Positions 21,500 to 34,730 of a DNA stretch of 64,000 nt are shown here, in pieces. The translations under genes and the position numbers were made by a program. Source of the DNA: Dreissena polymorpha (lineage: Eukaryota; Mollusca; Bivalvia; Myida; Dreissenidae); the NCBI RefSeq assembly GCF_020536995.1, contig NC_068359.1:62015615-62079614 (forward strand), read 5' to 3'. The notes below the pieces were generated by a model. It was not told the DNA's origin. It searched no databases and was given only the letters and a program-made list of their open reading frames with translations. How positions within the stretch are numbered: the stretch's first letter is position 1; each line of letters begins with the position of its first letter.

Positions 21500-22720
21500 A
21501 AATTTATTTTTTTTGGAAACCTTACATTGGGAATTTTTAGCTCCCATTTGGGAAAAATATTTACTTTTTTTCAATTGGGACAGATTACCAGACCCAATTT
21601 TGAATGAAAAACACACTGAGGAATAAATAATAAGTCGGCTTAGAAATAACTACCTGTAGACGATTTGACCAATGGAATTACAGAGAATTTCTCTTCAAAA
21701 TATATCGAGTTTATTTCATAGAGCAACATAGACTTAATGTTGCATTTTATTAATTAAAAAAACAAATTAAAATACTATTATTTTATTCTTTTTTTGGAAA
21801 CCTTCAATTTGGAATTTTGTGGACAGCAATTGAGAAATTTGTAGGTTTTTTTTCACAAGTGAGAAATTGCCGTTTTCCGGCTTTTTATTAAGGACAAAAA
21901 ATCGCTGCATGAGTAACTGTCTAAAATTTTCTTCTCTTTTTTAATGCAGCTTTCATATCCTAATAAAATATTGAAAATTTGCAAACGGAAATAAAGAAAT
22001 CCCAATGCCTCATTACAGAATCAAAATAATATAGCTCATCCAAAGTAACATTTAATTGGTTACGTTTGTTTCGGATTTCTTGCAGTTTTGCACTATATGA
22101 TACTTCCACTAACTAAATGCTGGCATCATGTATATTGTAGTTCAGAGTCAGTGAAGGTTGATATCAGGGTGCCATCCAACGCCAGCTTGTCCTGGATGCT
22201 GTTGGTGACATAGATCCTGTCCCCAGCAGAAGCCGGCGATTTCTCCCAATTGGGAAAAGTATCTGTTCCAGCCCAATTGGGAAAAGAACCGGTACCAGTC
22301 GGGGGAAATTTGCCCGAAAAACCCTGAAATTGGGTAATTTCGCAATGTGTAGCCTTCACGTGGGAAAATTGGTATATAAGATTTTCTGCTCACAAATACT
22401 TAAAATAAAAGTGATAACTACGTGTTATTATATTTACTAAGGCTCAAGCCGTAGAGCTGCATAGAGAAACTAAATGTTGCAATTTATTTTTAAGAAAAAT
22501 TAACCTTCAATCGGGAATTTATGTGACAGCAATTGGGAAATTTGTAGAAACAATTCCAATTGAGAAAGTGCAAATACACGTTAGAAACGTAGGGATTAGA
22601 AATATGTTACAGCGTTTTTATACATTCAAAATCGGGTCCGGTAATCGGCCCCATTCTCAATGGAAAAAAGTATATATTTTTTCCAAATGGGAGTTAAAAT
22701 TTCCAAAATAAAAAGTTTCT
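21500..22720. repeat. AT-rich repeat cluster with CCCAATTGGGAAA-type motifs and inverted ends
   Basis: Block 21505-21600 (GGGAATTTTTAGCTCCC.., CAGACCCAATTT) is found again inverted at about 22630-22715. Block 21720-21850 recurs in direct orientation at about 22455-22560 (GACAGCAATTG.GAAATTTGTAG). Short AATTGGGAAA and TTTCCCAATT motifs are scattered through the whole stretch to 23250. It looks like one or two decayed inverted-repeat elements that inserted near, and partly around, the TRIM fragments. No transposase is seen. Confidence 0.5.
22030..22240 (-). pseudogene. Two TRIM gene fragments fused in reversed order
   Basis: The first 100 bp (22030-22130) duplicates 21158-21252, the start of the coiled-coil exon of the TRIM relic. 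It runs directly into 22130-22233, which duplicates 20087-20192, the SPAGDRIYVTNSIQ part of its last exon. On the minus strand the 3' part of one gene copy therefore precedes the 5' part of another. This is what remains when a tandem gene array loses the middle. Confidence 0.75.
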
Positions 22721-24636
22721 CAAAATATATTTATATATTTAAATATTTTGTTCATCTCCCATCCATATAAGAAAGTTCAACCTCAATAAATATAATTCTG
22801 AAAACACTTAATATCAATTTTAAAGCACTTTTTAGCAAAATAACAACAACACTAATTTCCCAAATTTAGTCAAAACACCGCAAATGATCCCAATCCAAAG
22901 GGACCCGGCCCCATTCCCAAAATGGTGAAAAAAAACACCCGGCCCTATTCTCAAAATGATGAAAACATTGTTATGATTTCCCCTGTGTAACTGTAGTTAT
23001 TTTTGCGATTTTTTAAATATTAGTTATCATATTCCTATTTGTAAAAAGGTACCTTTTTATAAAGTCAAGTCCAAATATTCCCAATTGAGAGATGATAAGT
23101 CTAGAAATAGGAAGTTCTTTAGTTGCAATATCCATTTTACATTTTTACTGATATTTTTATGTTTAGAATATTATGTTTTATCAAGACTTTTCACAAATAA
23201 AAGTCAAAATTCCCAATTTCACAGGTTTATGCCATATTTTGAAATTTCAAGAAAAGTCCTTTCATTAATTAAATAATGATGAATTACAGAGCTGTTCATT
23301 TTAATTATAGCTGTAGCAGAAGAAAGCCAACAGCACTCGCACAATTTCATTGAATTCATGAAGTTGTAACATTAAATAAAACTAACATCTAGAAGTAATG
23401 TAATTCCTCTATAAGCAACAGCATAGACAAAGTTCCATGTCTTGTATTTATTCCCCTTAAAAAAGTTAAGTCCTTCTCTATAGTGAAATGAATGAGCCGG
23501 CAAATATTCTAATTAATAAATTACAGATGCTAACAACATAGAATTGTAAACATAAGTTTATCGTAAATACCTGTTGATTGTATGAGTACTCCTCTGCTGA
23601 AATGATCAAATTGAAAACAACAGATAAACATACTGTTATACAACAGTGCCTAAAAATCAACGACGTATCACTCTTAAAACACAATTAAGTGATGATTTGG
23701 AATAATTTATAACAGTAAGGAAAAGTGTTTTGAACAAAAGTGTAATAAATAAAACAACTATAGAGGATGAGGATCCTTGAAAATGCAACATGCCAAAATA
23801 AAACATGCAACTTGCCAAATCGATAACAAGGAAGAAAAGAACATTAGTTTGGGTCCTGATGTTCATTTTTTGTTTTTTTTATAAAATACATTTTTATTGA
23901 CAAATGAAATAAATAATTCTCAAAGATTAAATAAGAAAAGAAGAAACAAGACATACCCACATTAAACCTTTTCATTTACAATATGGATAGCAAAACTGTT
24001 GATAACATATTATATTACAATACTATACTCAAATTGGTCCTGCAAACACAATAGTTTTTATCTGGTTGTTTAAACAACTGTATATGTTATATTTACCAGT
24101 CACTATGAAGGGTGGAAATACCTTAATAAAAATAAAACAACGTGACAAGTAGTCATGACGCAACGTTTTTTTTTGACATTCCGAAAAATAACCAGGAAGT
24201 GGTCAGATTTTCGGAAAAGGTCATTTTTGTAACATATGTTCATGCGAAACTGAAAGTTACACTTTAATGCAATAAATATGTGAGCTTTTGCATAATAACG
24301 TGACCATTTTCATGTATTCAACAAGCGCATGTAGAATCTACAAAAATATGCCGGCAGGTGTCCACGTCAAATGAAAATGAAAATTTGTAAAGTTAAGAAT
24401 GAATTAAAAAATGCAATTTCCCTATTTGATAGACCAGATTAAGTGGCTGAAACTGTCTTTGACCTTGCTGGGTCGGCGCACTGGATTGTCTACCACGACC
24501 ACTCATTTCAACGCAAAATAATTGTCTTGTTCTTGTCAAAGAGGACCGAATTTGAAGCTTGCTTCCAAGCTAAGTCTCCTATATAAAACATAGATAAACA
24601 TTCACACCGAAGTAAATGTGTCATTTTGATAACAAG
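22721..24636. other. AT-rich intergenic sequence without recognised gene
   Basis: Scattered 'CCCAATT' and 'GGGACCCGGCCCCATTCCCAA' stretches continue the preceding repeat cluster to about 23250. Beyond that I see no repeat ends, RNA genes or exons. Confidence 0.45.
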
Positions 24637-24795
24637 TTAAACAAGAATATCAGTGAAACTGATGGATGCTACCCGATGATGACCTTGACCTTGACCCCAG
24701 TGACCTCAAACCTCATGAAAAGGAAGAGGTACATGCAAGGTACCTACATGCCAAATATGCAGTCAAATCCAAACTAGGCACATTTTTACAGGACA
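24637..24795 (+). mobile_element. 5' end of a Helentron-like element, ATCAGTGAAACTGAT family
   Basis: It starts TTAAACAAGAAT with the hairpin ATCAGTGAAACTGAT, followed by 'ATGACCTTGACCTTGACC'. The next element begins at 24796 inside it. Sequence after that insertion (25448 onward) does not obviously continue the family, so the copy is incomplete. Confidence 0.45.
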
Positions 24796-25444
24796 GGGGC
24801 CGTCCATAAAGTATGTCACGCCTTTTTGACCATTTTAACCTCTCCCCTCCCCCATGTCACAAACTGTCACAAAATATTGCCCCCCCCCCCTAAAGTACGT
24901 CACAAACTCACACTTTCGAACATTTTTTTTTGTTAAATTAATACCTATTTCAAATTTAATCTAAAACACAATTCACTATTAAACCGTATTAAAAGTTCAC
25001 TTTAACGAACTTTCACATGATTTAAATAACTTAAAACTAGAATAGTTAATAGCCAACAGTTGTCACAGTTTGTAATTGAATAACATGTTTAATTCAAGAA
25101 TGTTCACGGTGGACATCATCCATCCATGGTGAAGTGAAGTGTTCATCCATAGTTACGACTGGCATCAATCTTTCCCCATCATCAACAGTCCAATAAATTA
25201 TTTTGTCATTTACTAATGAACTCTGCGTATAGGTTGTGCCTATTGAATAAGCCGGTCCAACAAATGTGCCTATTTAAAATTCGAACAAAAGAAATAACTA
25301 AAGATAAACAAATAAATCAGAAATATTTTTTTAAATAAATGTGTGACATCACACATGGCCTGACCCCCCCCCTCCCCCATGTCACAAAATGTCTTACAGC
25401 CCCCCCCCCCTACCTGGAGCGTGACATACTTTATTGACGGCCCC
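24796..25444. mobile_element. MITE with GGGGCCGTCC inverted ends
   Basis: The left end GGGGCCGTCCATAAAGTATG and the right end (inverted CATACTTTATTGACGGCCCC) match with one difference; ACA flanks both sides (24793-24795, 25445-25447). Just inside each end lie C-rich runs with 'CTCCCCCATGTCACAAA'. The middle is AT-rich with no transposase. TIRs of this type occur in many invertebrates; the transposase family cannot be settled from this copy. Confidence 0.75.
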
Positions 25445-25447
25445 ACA

Positions 25448-26959
25448 GTAGGTCCTGTAGAATGGGGAAAAGTACAGGACCTCCTCTTTTTTTACAGGAC
25501 CTACCGCATACAGAATATAATAGTAAAAAAAACTTGGTTTCATTGCTGGGATCAATGTGTTTATGATATAAAATGATTTATCAAATGATTAAAAGCTATT
25601 AGCTTTCAAGGTCACACATTTGTTTCTGACGTTAAATAATAATACACGCCATACATGGTACTAATCTTGTTTAGTTAAAAATTTATTTAAAAAAATGTTG
25701 AACGCATTTTAACAGTAAAAATAAAAAGGAATCGCTCCTTCGGTATATCTTAAAAACATTTTCCAAAACGAAAGTAGCAGATACTTGTTTACCTAAGCTA
25801 CGCTAAACGCGCATGTCAGATATGAGTCTGGTCAATACGGCCTAAACCGACAACGGCCTCGATAAATGACGACCAGCCTTTGTCACGCCAAGATATTAAC
25901 GGTTCGAATGACAAAGATCATTTTTATACATTACTATTGCTATTACAAGCACACAAACTGATATCTGTTTCATTTAAATTTTAATAATCAGATTTATGAT
26001 TATCTAGTTTAGCGACTAGGCCGTCATGGATGTTGACCGTCCTGACCCGCATTCGTAAGATGCACAAAAATGGACCAATCAGGTGCCCTCTGAAAATTTC
26101 GTAAGCAGAAAGAGCGTTGGTACGGATAAGCACGTGTATAAAGACGCTATCGCTATTTTTGCACCTATGAAAACTCAGAGCCGTAAACAAACCTTTACAA
26201 ACCAACGAATTCGTTTTCTTTTTTTACCGGACAATCGGTCCTGTAAATTTGACCGACAGGCCGGACCTTGCAAAATTGTACAGGACATGTCCGTCGGTCC
26301 GGCCATGTTTGGCTGAGACTGCATGACAAGTTGTTGTTGATACAAGTTTTCGGCTGATAAAACCTATGTGAACATTTTTTAGATGTTAAGAATATATTAA
26401 TCTAATATTATATCGCTTATTTGCATAATTTAAACTCATTGTCTGTGAAGGACAAAGTTTACATTAAAAACTTATACACTTTTACGTTATTGACGTAATG
26501 AAGGTACATGAATGTGCAGGACTGCTTATTCCATACACATTGTGAAACGTTGATGCGTTTAAAAACGCTAACGAAGTCAAATGTTGTATTAAATACTGGT
26601 GTATATAATATGTATTACCATGAAAATTAATACTTAGCATTTAAAAAAATATTATCATTATGTGATACTGGTGATTTATTTTTCATTTTTAATCAGATAC
26701 TTGATCTGAAGTGTGCATTGAGTATCTACATTATTTTTTGTTCTTTGAATTTTAATTTTAATCCGTAACCATGGTAACATAAAAGTATTTACTATAAGAA
26801 TATTTTTAAGTATTTTTTTAAAGGTTGTCCAATTGCCCATAAGAGGACGAATGGATGCTTCGGATTAAAACTATTATTTTACATGTTTGTGGCCCACGAA
26901 GACAGGTCTATGATAAATTCTAGTTATTGTACCATGACAAACAGAATATACAAATTACA
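25448..26959. other. Intergenic sequence with scattered ACAGGACCT motifs
   Basis: Motifs such as ACAGGTCCTG/ACAGGACCT and CCGGACAATCGGTCC recur near 25450-25510 and 26225-26310. They suggest remnants of a GC-rich repeat that was split. No credible exon or RNA gene is seen. Confidence 0.4.
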
Positions 26960-28902
26960 AGCAAAATAAAATGTAAGACATATTTACCAGTGCTTCACAA
27001 AGTACTTCCTTAACCAGTATGGATCTTATCTTAACCTATCCTTCAAATTCCCACCTACCGAAATCAATGCTGATAACATAGATTGATCTGTCAAGTTTGG
27101 ACTAAAACAATTTGTCAATGTATTTTCTGATAATAAATAGAAACTGAAAGTAAAATAAATACGATGACGTCCGCAATCGAATATTCTACAAAGTTTGATA
27201 TGGAAGTAACAGCATCAAATATATCGGATTTTTGTCGCAAAATACAATTCTCACCCTTTTAAATAGAGAAGTAGTTGAATTTAATGTTAAATTTTTTTGA
27301 TAATAGATTTATTATAGTTTTTTTTATTTTTTGTTAATTGTGACTGTACAAAACGGTCACATGTCATTTTGGCAATATAATATTTCTACTCTAATTTTAA
27401 AAACTGATTCCAAAAATTTGGTACTAAAAGTAATATGATCACACACCTTTATTTAATAATTGGGGGCGGGAATAATCTCGTCTTGTTTTGTTGGAATATG
27501 TTGTTTGGTAACATTTATGTTAAAAAAAACTCTAAAGCTCTGGTTCAATACTGAATGGTTCATTCGGAACGGTTACCAAACTATCATTCTTCGTCAATAT
27601 TCCTCAAACGCCTGGTGAAATGAATGGCTGGCCCCTCTATGAATTCTAAACTTAATGTGTAATATTTAAAGCTAACTGAGGAATCTCGGAAGCAGTATAT
27701 TGATTATCGACTGATAAGGGACCGCTATACCAAAACAAAAGCAGAGGATGCGGGGATTTAGGTAGACAATGCAGGGATAAAGACAGAGGATGCGGGGATA
27801 AAGGCAGAGGAGTCGGTGATAAAGGCAGATGATGCGAGGATAAAGGCAGATGGTGCGGGGATAAAGGCAGATGATGCGGGGATAAAGGTAGAGGATGCGG
27901 AGATAAAGGCTTTAGCAATATTTCATACAAATCTGCCAAAAATGGCATCAACGAAATGGGACGGACACAACACAAATTGAGACCCAAACCTCTAACTTTG
28001 AAGTACAACCTTTACCTTATGTAGACATGACTGATTCATGATATTGGGCCGACACGAATTAAAATGTTACAGACAGACTGAAACTGATTGACGGACCATT
28101 GATGAAAGATGTGAAATCCCCCACCCGCTGAAGAGCGGAGATCACTAAAGCATTAATGGGGCACTATTCATAACCTATACGTTAAGATTTTAAAGGATTA
28201 AATGTTATTCTTATAACATAAGAAACTTATTATACTTGTATAACAATAGCTGTCATCATATAGCGCGTGCTCGACGATTCTTTCTCTTTGATAGTATAAT
28301 GTAGTATTTGTACTATATTAGTATTGTATAATAGTATAAATGTTCTGTCATTCGCCAGATATAATGGTCCCAAAGACATATTTGAAGTTGTATATTTGTA
28401 GTATTTTTATCGCATAAGTAAATTCAGAGCTGAATTGAAAAAAATAAAAGAAGAAATTTGACCCTGCAAGAAACTAGATCTTCAACAAATTATCAAAAAA
28501 AATTGAATTTTATTCGGTTTTAAATCAATATCTGCATGTAAGCTAAATACACGCAACATTAAAGCACACTATTTCAATTCAAACTGGTGTTATTGCGCAG
28601 AAACACTTTTTATGTTTTAGTAACAGTGACCATGACCTCACCAGCCCAAAATGCATTTCCACAAGAGATAAGCATGTTAAATAAACACAAACATTTTAAG
28701 CACAATATCTTCATCCAAACAACTTTTAACTATGCACAGTGTTTAGTTTAGCACTGCTAAAGATTCCGAGTATATTCATGATGTTGCCACTGTAGTCAGG
28801 TTTATTAAAGCGAAAAATAGTGTTCCAGTTGTATTTTTTCAAATTATAGCAAAACCTGTATTAAGCACACCGTATTATTTTAGATTATACTAAACTTATA
28901 CA
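26960..28902 (-). repeat. Segmental duplication copy 2 (partner 18020-19692)
   Basis: This is the longer copy of the duplicated block. The possible TRIM 5' exon (minus strand, about 28145-28020) carries several changes relative to copy 1. An insertion near 28250-28320 contains 'GCGTGCTCGACGATTC' and resembles the start of the Helentron-like family found at 5521. It lies upstream (minus strand) of the TRIM relic, so it may be its decayed 5' part. Confidence 0.7.
27740..27912. repeat. 21-bp minisatellite, about 8 units
   Basis: Units are close to GCAGAGGATGCGGGGATAAAG with substitutions (GATGATGCG, AGTCGGTG). The array is roughly twice the length of the one in the duplicate at 18688-18775, a clear copy-number difference since the duplication. 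Confidence 0.85.
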
Positions 28903-29838
28903 ACAGTCAACGTCTTTTATAAGTTTGTTGTCACGTTATTAACTCGTTCATTTAGTCAAAATCTACAAATGGTAATGGTAATCAAATAATTACTGTAATA
29001 TTTATTCGAATATATTGTTTATATGCCAGAATATATTACGAAGATACCTACTTTTGGGAAATACCTATTTGCATAAAAGTATTGACCATTTTAACAACAT
29101 AAAACATAGCAATATATGTACAAAAATGCGTTAAAGGCTTTAAAATGTTGTAAAATGTTACACAAACCACTGTGATACCATTGGTGACCATATTTCGATA
29201 TCATTTTTCAATATCATTTTAAATAACGTGTCTAACAATTAAAACATTCTTGTACAATTATACACACGTACATTTTTATTATATGGCATACATGTGGCTA
29301 AATACGAACACATTAAGGAAGTTATATTCTGTATTATTGGATTGATACGCAGCCAACAAGTAGTAAATAAAAGCTAGTGGGATATCAATTATCTCAAACG
29401 GTTCTTGGTAATGCTAAGAAGGTGCTGGGTGGAAAACCTGACCAGAATGGTGACAGTTGTTATAATTGGCTAAATCCAATGAATTTTATGGAACGAGAAA
29501 GTGGACATCATTAAGCATTCAACTGGTTCATACGTCATGAAGCTTATGTAAGCAACCCCTCTTCCTTCTTGAAGAATTGCGTTCACACGTTCAAAGCTGA
29601 ATGACCCAAATGTTTAATTGATGGTCTTAAATAAAGGCATTTTCGATGCAACAAATTTCAGCAGAATTATGTCCCTACTGTTTTTTTCATCAACAGAATG
29701 TATAAGGCCAAAAAGTGTGTGTACTCAGCTGCTAGCTTCTTAAATGTCTGAAGTGAAAAGATTTTGATCAAACTTTTGCTGTTTATTGACCGGGTTGGGT
29801 TATTTATCTGTGTCATTTTATGATAAACGAACATGCAA
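28903..29838. other. AT-rich intergenic sequence, nothing recognised
   Basis: No repeat ends, RNA genes or plausible exons were found. Confidence 0.45.
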
Positions 29839-30120
29839 ACACTAAGTCTAGCGCGGTTGCTGCCTTCTGCCACGCATCACCGTTATTTATACCAGCGTGA
29901 AACACTACTATACTCACCATGATACAACGTGGAACACCGTGGAACGCGAGGATGTCGGCGAGGCTAATCGCGGTGACAGTCTTGATAAAAATGTTCATAA
30001 GAACTCGCGCGCGGGCGTTATCGGGAAATCGATCTCACGGTTGATCACCGCGATCGCAATGGACCACCGCGGTCTCGGTGCTTTGCGGTGAAATAAAGGT
30101 ACATGTGAAAGAACATGTAA
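29839..30120. mobile_element. Solo, diverged arm of the CACTACGTCTAGCGCG foldback family
   Basis: The sequence CACTAAGTCTAGCGCGG (29840) and the following 'ATCGCGGTGACAGTC', 'GTTATCGGGAAATCGATCTC' and 'CACCGCGGTCTCGGTG' match the arm of the foldback element at 49200-51738. There is no inverted partner within several kb, so this is either a solo end or a half-deleted copy. Confidence 0.65.
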
Positions 30121-32209
30121 ATTACTTCATTAACAGAATCCCCTCATCAGCTCGTATCATAAGCATATCTATTCGGAAAGTAGAACTCCAACGTTTTTTT
30201 TTCACGCACATGAGTTTTCCTCATAATCCAAAATTCAGATCTACATCAAACTTGTTCCAGATGTTCATTCCTTAAGTGTACATCACATTCTTACTTGTGT
30301 TGCACGAGAAACAATAAGCACAATAAGCCCACTTGCCCAATTTTAACGACAATATACTTACTGTAAATCACATTCTTCTTGGTAGTGATATGAGCCAATA
30401 TATAACGCAAAAATTATGTATGTACCGGTATGTAAAGCGTCGCGTTACCAGCATGGAAAGCGTGGGTGTATACATTATGCATAAACACTATGTAGCAAAG
30501 TGAACATGGAGGTGTTTGACTAACGGTTAATTCTAAATTCAAATTCACTCTTTGATTGATTGTTTTTACTAAATATGTTCTCGATGCTCGCACAACCTGT
30601 CACTTGATTCACGCATGTTATGTGGGAATTTCCCCATACCACAAATCACTTTGTACATGTATATACACTTGCGTAAAATTGCGGACGTTTATCAAATTAT
30701 TAAACACAATCTTCATATATATGTTGGTTTTGAAAATTGAAATAGTAATCGTACAGGATCATAGTGTAAAGTATAGTGATGGAACATGTAAGTAACAGGC
30801 GATCAACACATACGGTAGGGTTAACACAAATACTGATATAAAAATGTGACTTCCAGCTTTATTTATGGGACGTCTAAAATGTAAGGCTTGGAAGTCAGGA
30901 CTTCAAACTTTTGAAAGATATCGACAACTCGGCCATCCGTACTTCTAATATACTTGATGCATGTTTTACTTTCTATAAGTTATCCAGGTAATGTCACAAA
31001 ATATAACAATAACAACAGAACTCCCCAATTATTATATCTTTTTACGTTTGTAACGCTTTATTATTTGTAGGTCGTTTAATCGTCAAAACATGCATACAAT
31101 GGATATTTTTGAGCGCGGAAAATGATCAGTATTATTGTGTTCTCGCTTTAACAAAGATACAACGAAACTTTGCAAATCTAAAACAATATTTTTCAATTTC
31201 GTCAATTTAACAAACCGTGAACAAGTCTCTTTAAAGAAAAACATTTTATCTGCGACAAGATTTGGCTGAAATAAGGCACTCTATCTATATTCTCAATGTA
31301 TAATTTATAGTCCCAATTCATTTAACTCTTCTTTAACTACTTGGTGAATCTCGCTCACACTTTCACATTTTAATGACCCTAATGTACACACGCTCAAACA
31401 AGGTATTGTGAATGACACCAGTTTTGTTGGAAATATGACTGATTTAGCCATTGTAGAATATATAATAATAATGGATTTGTATGTGTCTTGTGAAATGAGG
31501 TAAACAAAGTTTGTGAAACATTTTCAGTTTTTTATTTCGAGGACAAGTTTTAAGAGAGTAACTAAAACTCAAAGCCCTAGCAATCAATTCGCATTTTTGC
31601 ATAATAAAATCTTTAATGCATTGAGCACTAAATATATCAACAAAACAATAGTAATATAACAAAGGTTGATAACACACGGACGGAAACAACTGAGACTAAA
31701 CTGATAAAAGTAAGGTAACACCCTGACAACGATAAACAGATGGCAATAATGGAACAACACTATTGTTTCAGCATGGATTGCGGACAAACACGTGTTATTG
31801 TATGATAGTTTGACAGAAAATATCAGATTCTGGCAAAACAAAACATATTTTCATTCATGAAAATGATATAGATAATTCTCGGACAATATGACGGTAGTAG
31901 GTAGTTACCAAGGTATTATCAGTTCGTTTAAATATCTAGGTCTATTTGATACCAATTATATTATTTTTTAAAGATAATAACTATACAGATATGGTAATAT
32001 ATTGTGTTAATAAAATAAATTATGAGTATTATATAAAAAACTTAAATTCATCACTACAAATTGCCGTTGAGGTAAATAAAAAAGATGATAATAATAATAA
32101 TTATAATAATAATAAATAAGTATTATACGTATGCAAGTGCATAATAAAAACAATATATTATTATAATTATTTTATTTTTTATAATAACACAATAATAATA
32201 ATAATAATA

Positions 32210-32247
<38 letters not shown>

Positions 32248-33263
32248 CATAATTTTTAGTCTTATTTTTATTATTTTTATTATTATTGAATTAATATAAT
32301 TCCAAAACATGTATATTTTATACTTACATCAAAATTATTGTTTATCACAAAAAATGCTTGATTGCCAAACTTATGTAACTTATGTTTATGTGTTTTACAT
32401 AACGTTTCTCAAAACAGCTTATATTTGCAAATAATAAAAGCTAATTTATGTTACATAAGTATATGAAAATGTAGATGTGGAGTTTCAATTCAGATGTAGA
32501 TCTAGTAGAGGTACATTTGACTATAAAATTATGGCTACAAACAGAGCAAAATTATAGCAGCAAAAGCGAAATCTTAATAAATAATAACTAATAGGTTCTA
32601 TAAGATTAATGTCACTTGTGGTAAGTTAATAAATACTCTGCCAAAGAAAAACACACGCATTAAAACACAAAAATGAGTTAAAGCATTGCAATTGAACTTT
32701 AAATATATGAAAGTACACAACTTGCGTCTATGATGACAGTATTATTTCTATCTTATAAAATTATGGTGCACATATATATCATATGAAATATGATACACAT
32801 ATATGACTTTCATTATCAACATGCGCTAAATCACAGTCAGGCTTGCAAGAGTACACGTAAAATTCAAAATTCAAGACACAGGTAAAGTGAAGGTGGAAAT
32901 GTGCAGCGGAGAATACTAGATCCAACATAACTAATGGGCATTTTTTTAAACTTATTAATAACATAACACAAACAAACACATGAAGTCACACTTAATCTGC
33001 ATCATACAATACGGTCCTTTTTATGGCAAGGAGCCAATTGCCAAACAAAAAGACAAAAAACAAATGGCACTAGACAAGACATATGCGTAAATAACAGACG
33101 AACACACACTGTACATGACTAGAGTCGTCAGCGAATTTTAATGAACAGCACAGAGTGTATGAACGGCTTTTAGGGAGTTCTAAACTTCAAACATGTTTTA
33201 TTAGAGAATAATATATTACACATTTAATTGTACATAACAATTATCATCATTACATCAATATTT
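30121..33263. other. AT-rich intergenic sequence with a large ATT/AAT microsatellite
   Basis: No gene is recognised. At about 32085-32290, long AATAAT and ATTATT runs face each other (roughly 32180-32245) and would form a large AT hairpin. Short open frames here are AT-rich, with no family resemblance. Confidence 0.5.
32085..32290. repeat. (AAT)n/(ATT)n inverted microsatellite
   Basis: A run of AAT triplets changes directly to ATT triplets near 32208, making a perfect triplet palindrome with many registers. Several diverged TAATAA stretches stand on its left. Confidence 0.85.
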
Positions 33264-34730
33264 AAATTAGCAAGCGAGCCTGAAAGGCCCAAAGTCGCTC
33301 ACCTCAAATAACAAGATATTTTTAGGACAAATCTTCTAACCAAGTTTCATGAAGATCGGAAAATAAATGAGGCCTCTAGAGTGTTAACAAGGTTTTACTC
33401 TGGCAATATAAGGAAAAATGCCCCGCCCCCTTGCAGCCATGTTTTTCAACCAACCGGCATCATTTTTGAACTCGTTCAAGATATTATCGGGATGAATCTT
33501 CTGACCAAGATCGGGCAGTAAATGTGGCCTCTAGAGTGTTAACAAGATTTTACTATAGCATTATACGGAAAAATTCACCGCCCCATGGAAGCCATGTTTT
33601 TCAAGCAAACATAATTATTTTCGAGTTCATCCAAGATATCATTGAGACCAATCTTCCGACCAAATTTCATAAATATTGGACAATGAATGTGGCCTCGAGA
33701 GTGTTAACAAGGTTTTACAATAGCCATATAAGAAAAAATGCCCCGCCCCTGGTGGCCATGTTTTTAAAGCAACCAAAACTATTTTCAAACTTATCCAAGA
33801 TATCATTGGAACAAATCTTCTTACCAAGTTTCATGATGATCGGAAAATAAAAGTGACCTCTAGAGTGTTAACAAGGTTTTACAAAAGCCATATAAGGAAA
33901 AATCCCCGCCCCCGTGGTGGCCATGTTTTTAAACCAACCGGCATCATTTTTGATCCTGTCCAAGATATTATTGGGATAAATCTTCTGGACGAGTTTCATG
34001 AAGATCGGACTATAAATGTGGCCTCTAGAGTGTTAACAAGATTTTACTATAGTCATATATAGCCATATAAGGAAAAATGCCCCGCCCCTTGGAAACCATG
34101 TTTTTCAAGCAAAGGTTATCATTTTCGAACTCTTCCAAGATATCAATAAGACAAATCGTCTGACCATATTTCATGAAGATTGGAAATAAATGTGGCCTCT
34201 AGAGTGTAAACAATTTTGAACTCATCCAAGACATCATTGTGACAAATCTTCTGAGCAAGTTTCATGAAGATCGAAAAATAAATGTGGCCTCTAGAGTGTT
34301 AACAAGGTTTTACTATAGCCATATAAGGAAAAATGCCCCGCCAACTGGCGGCCATGTTTTTCCACCAACCGGCATCATTTTCGAACTCGTCTAAGATGTT
34401 ATTAGGATGAATCTTCTGACCGAGTTTCATGAAGATCAGACAATAAATGTGGCCTCTAGAGTGCTAACAAGATTTTACTATAGCCATATATAGCCGTATA
34501 AGGAAAAATGCCTCGCCCCTTGGCAGCCATGTTTTTCAAGCAAACGTAACCATTTTCGAACTCATCCAAGATATCATTGAGGCCAATCTTCTGACCACAT
34601 TTCATGAAGATTGGACAATAAATGTGGCCTTTAGAGAGTTAACAAGGCAAATGTTGACGCCGCACAACGGACAACAGACAACGGACGACGGACAACGGAC
34701 GACGGACAAAAGGCGATCACAAAAGCTCAC
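33264..34730 (+). mobile_element. Helentron-like element, 165-bp monomer family, long copy
   Basis: It has a 5' end (AGCAAGCGAGCCTGAAAGGCCC hairpin region; GCTCACCTCA segment near 33296) and about eight monomers. Each has 'CCTCTAGAGTGTTAACAAGG', 'AGCCATATAAGGAAAAATGCC' and 'AAGTTTCATGAAGATC' boxes. A long GGACAACGGACGACGGAC tract (34670-34710) is followed by 'GGCGATCACAAAAGCTCAC'. The terminal hairpin is cut off, and a different element remnant follows. The monomers here are more alike to each other than to those at 12600-13666, suggesting local amplification. Confidence 0.65.

Noticed and set aside
30121-33263. tRNA or other RNA genes
   Set aside because: No cloverleaf with A and B boxes could be found by eye here or elsewhere; a covariance-model scan would be decisive.
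33524-34062. Plus-strand frames with ASRVLTRFY repeats
   Set aside because: Monomer-derived, as in the array at 12600-13666.
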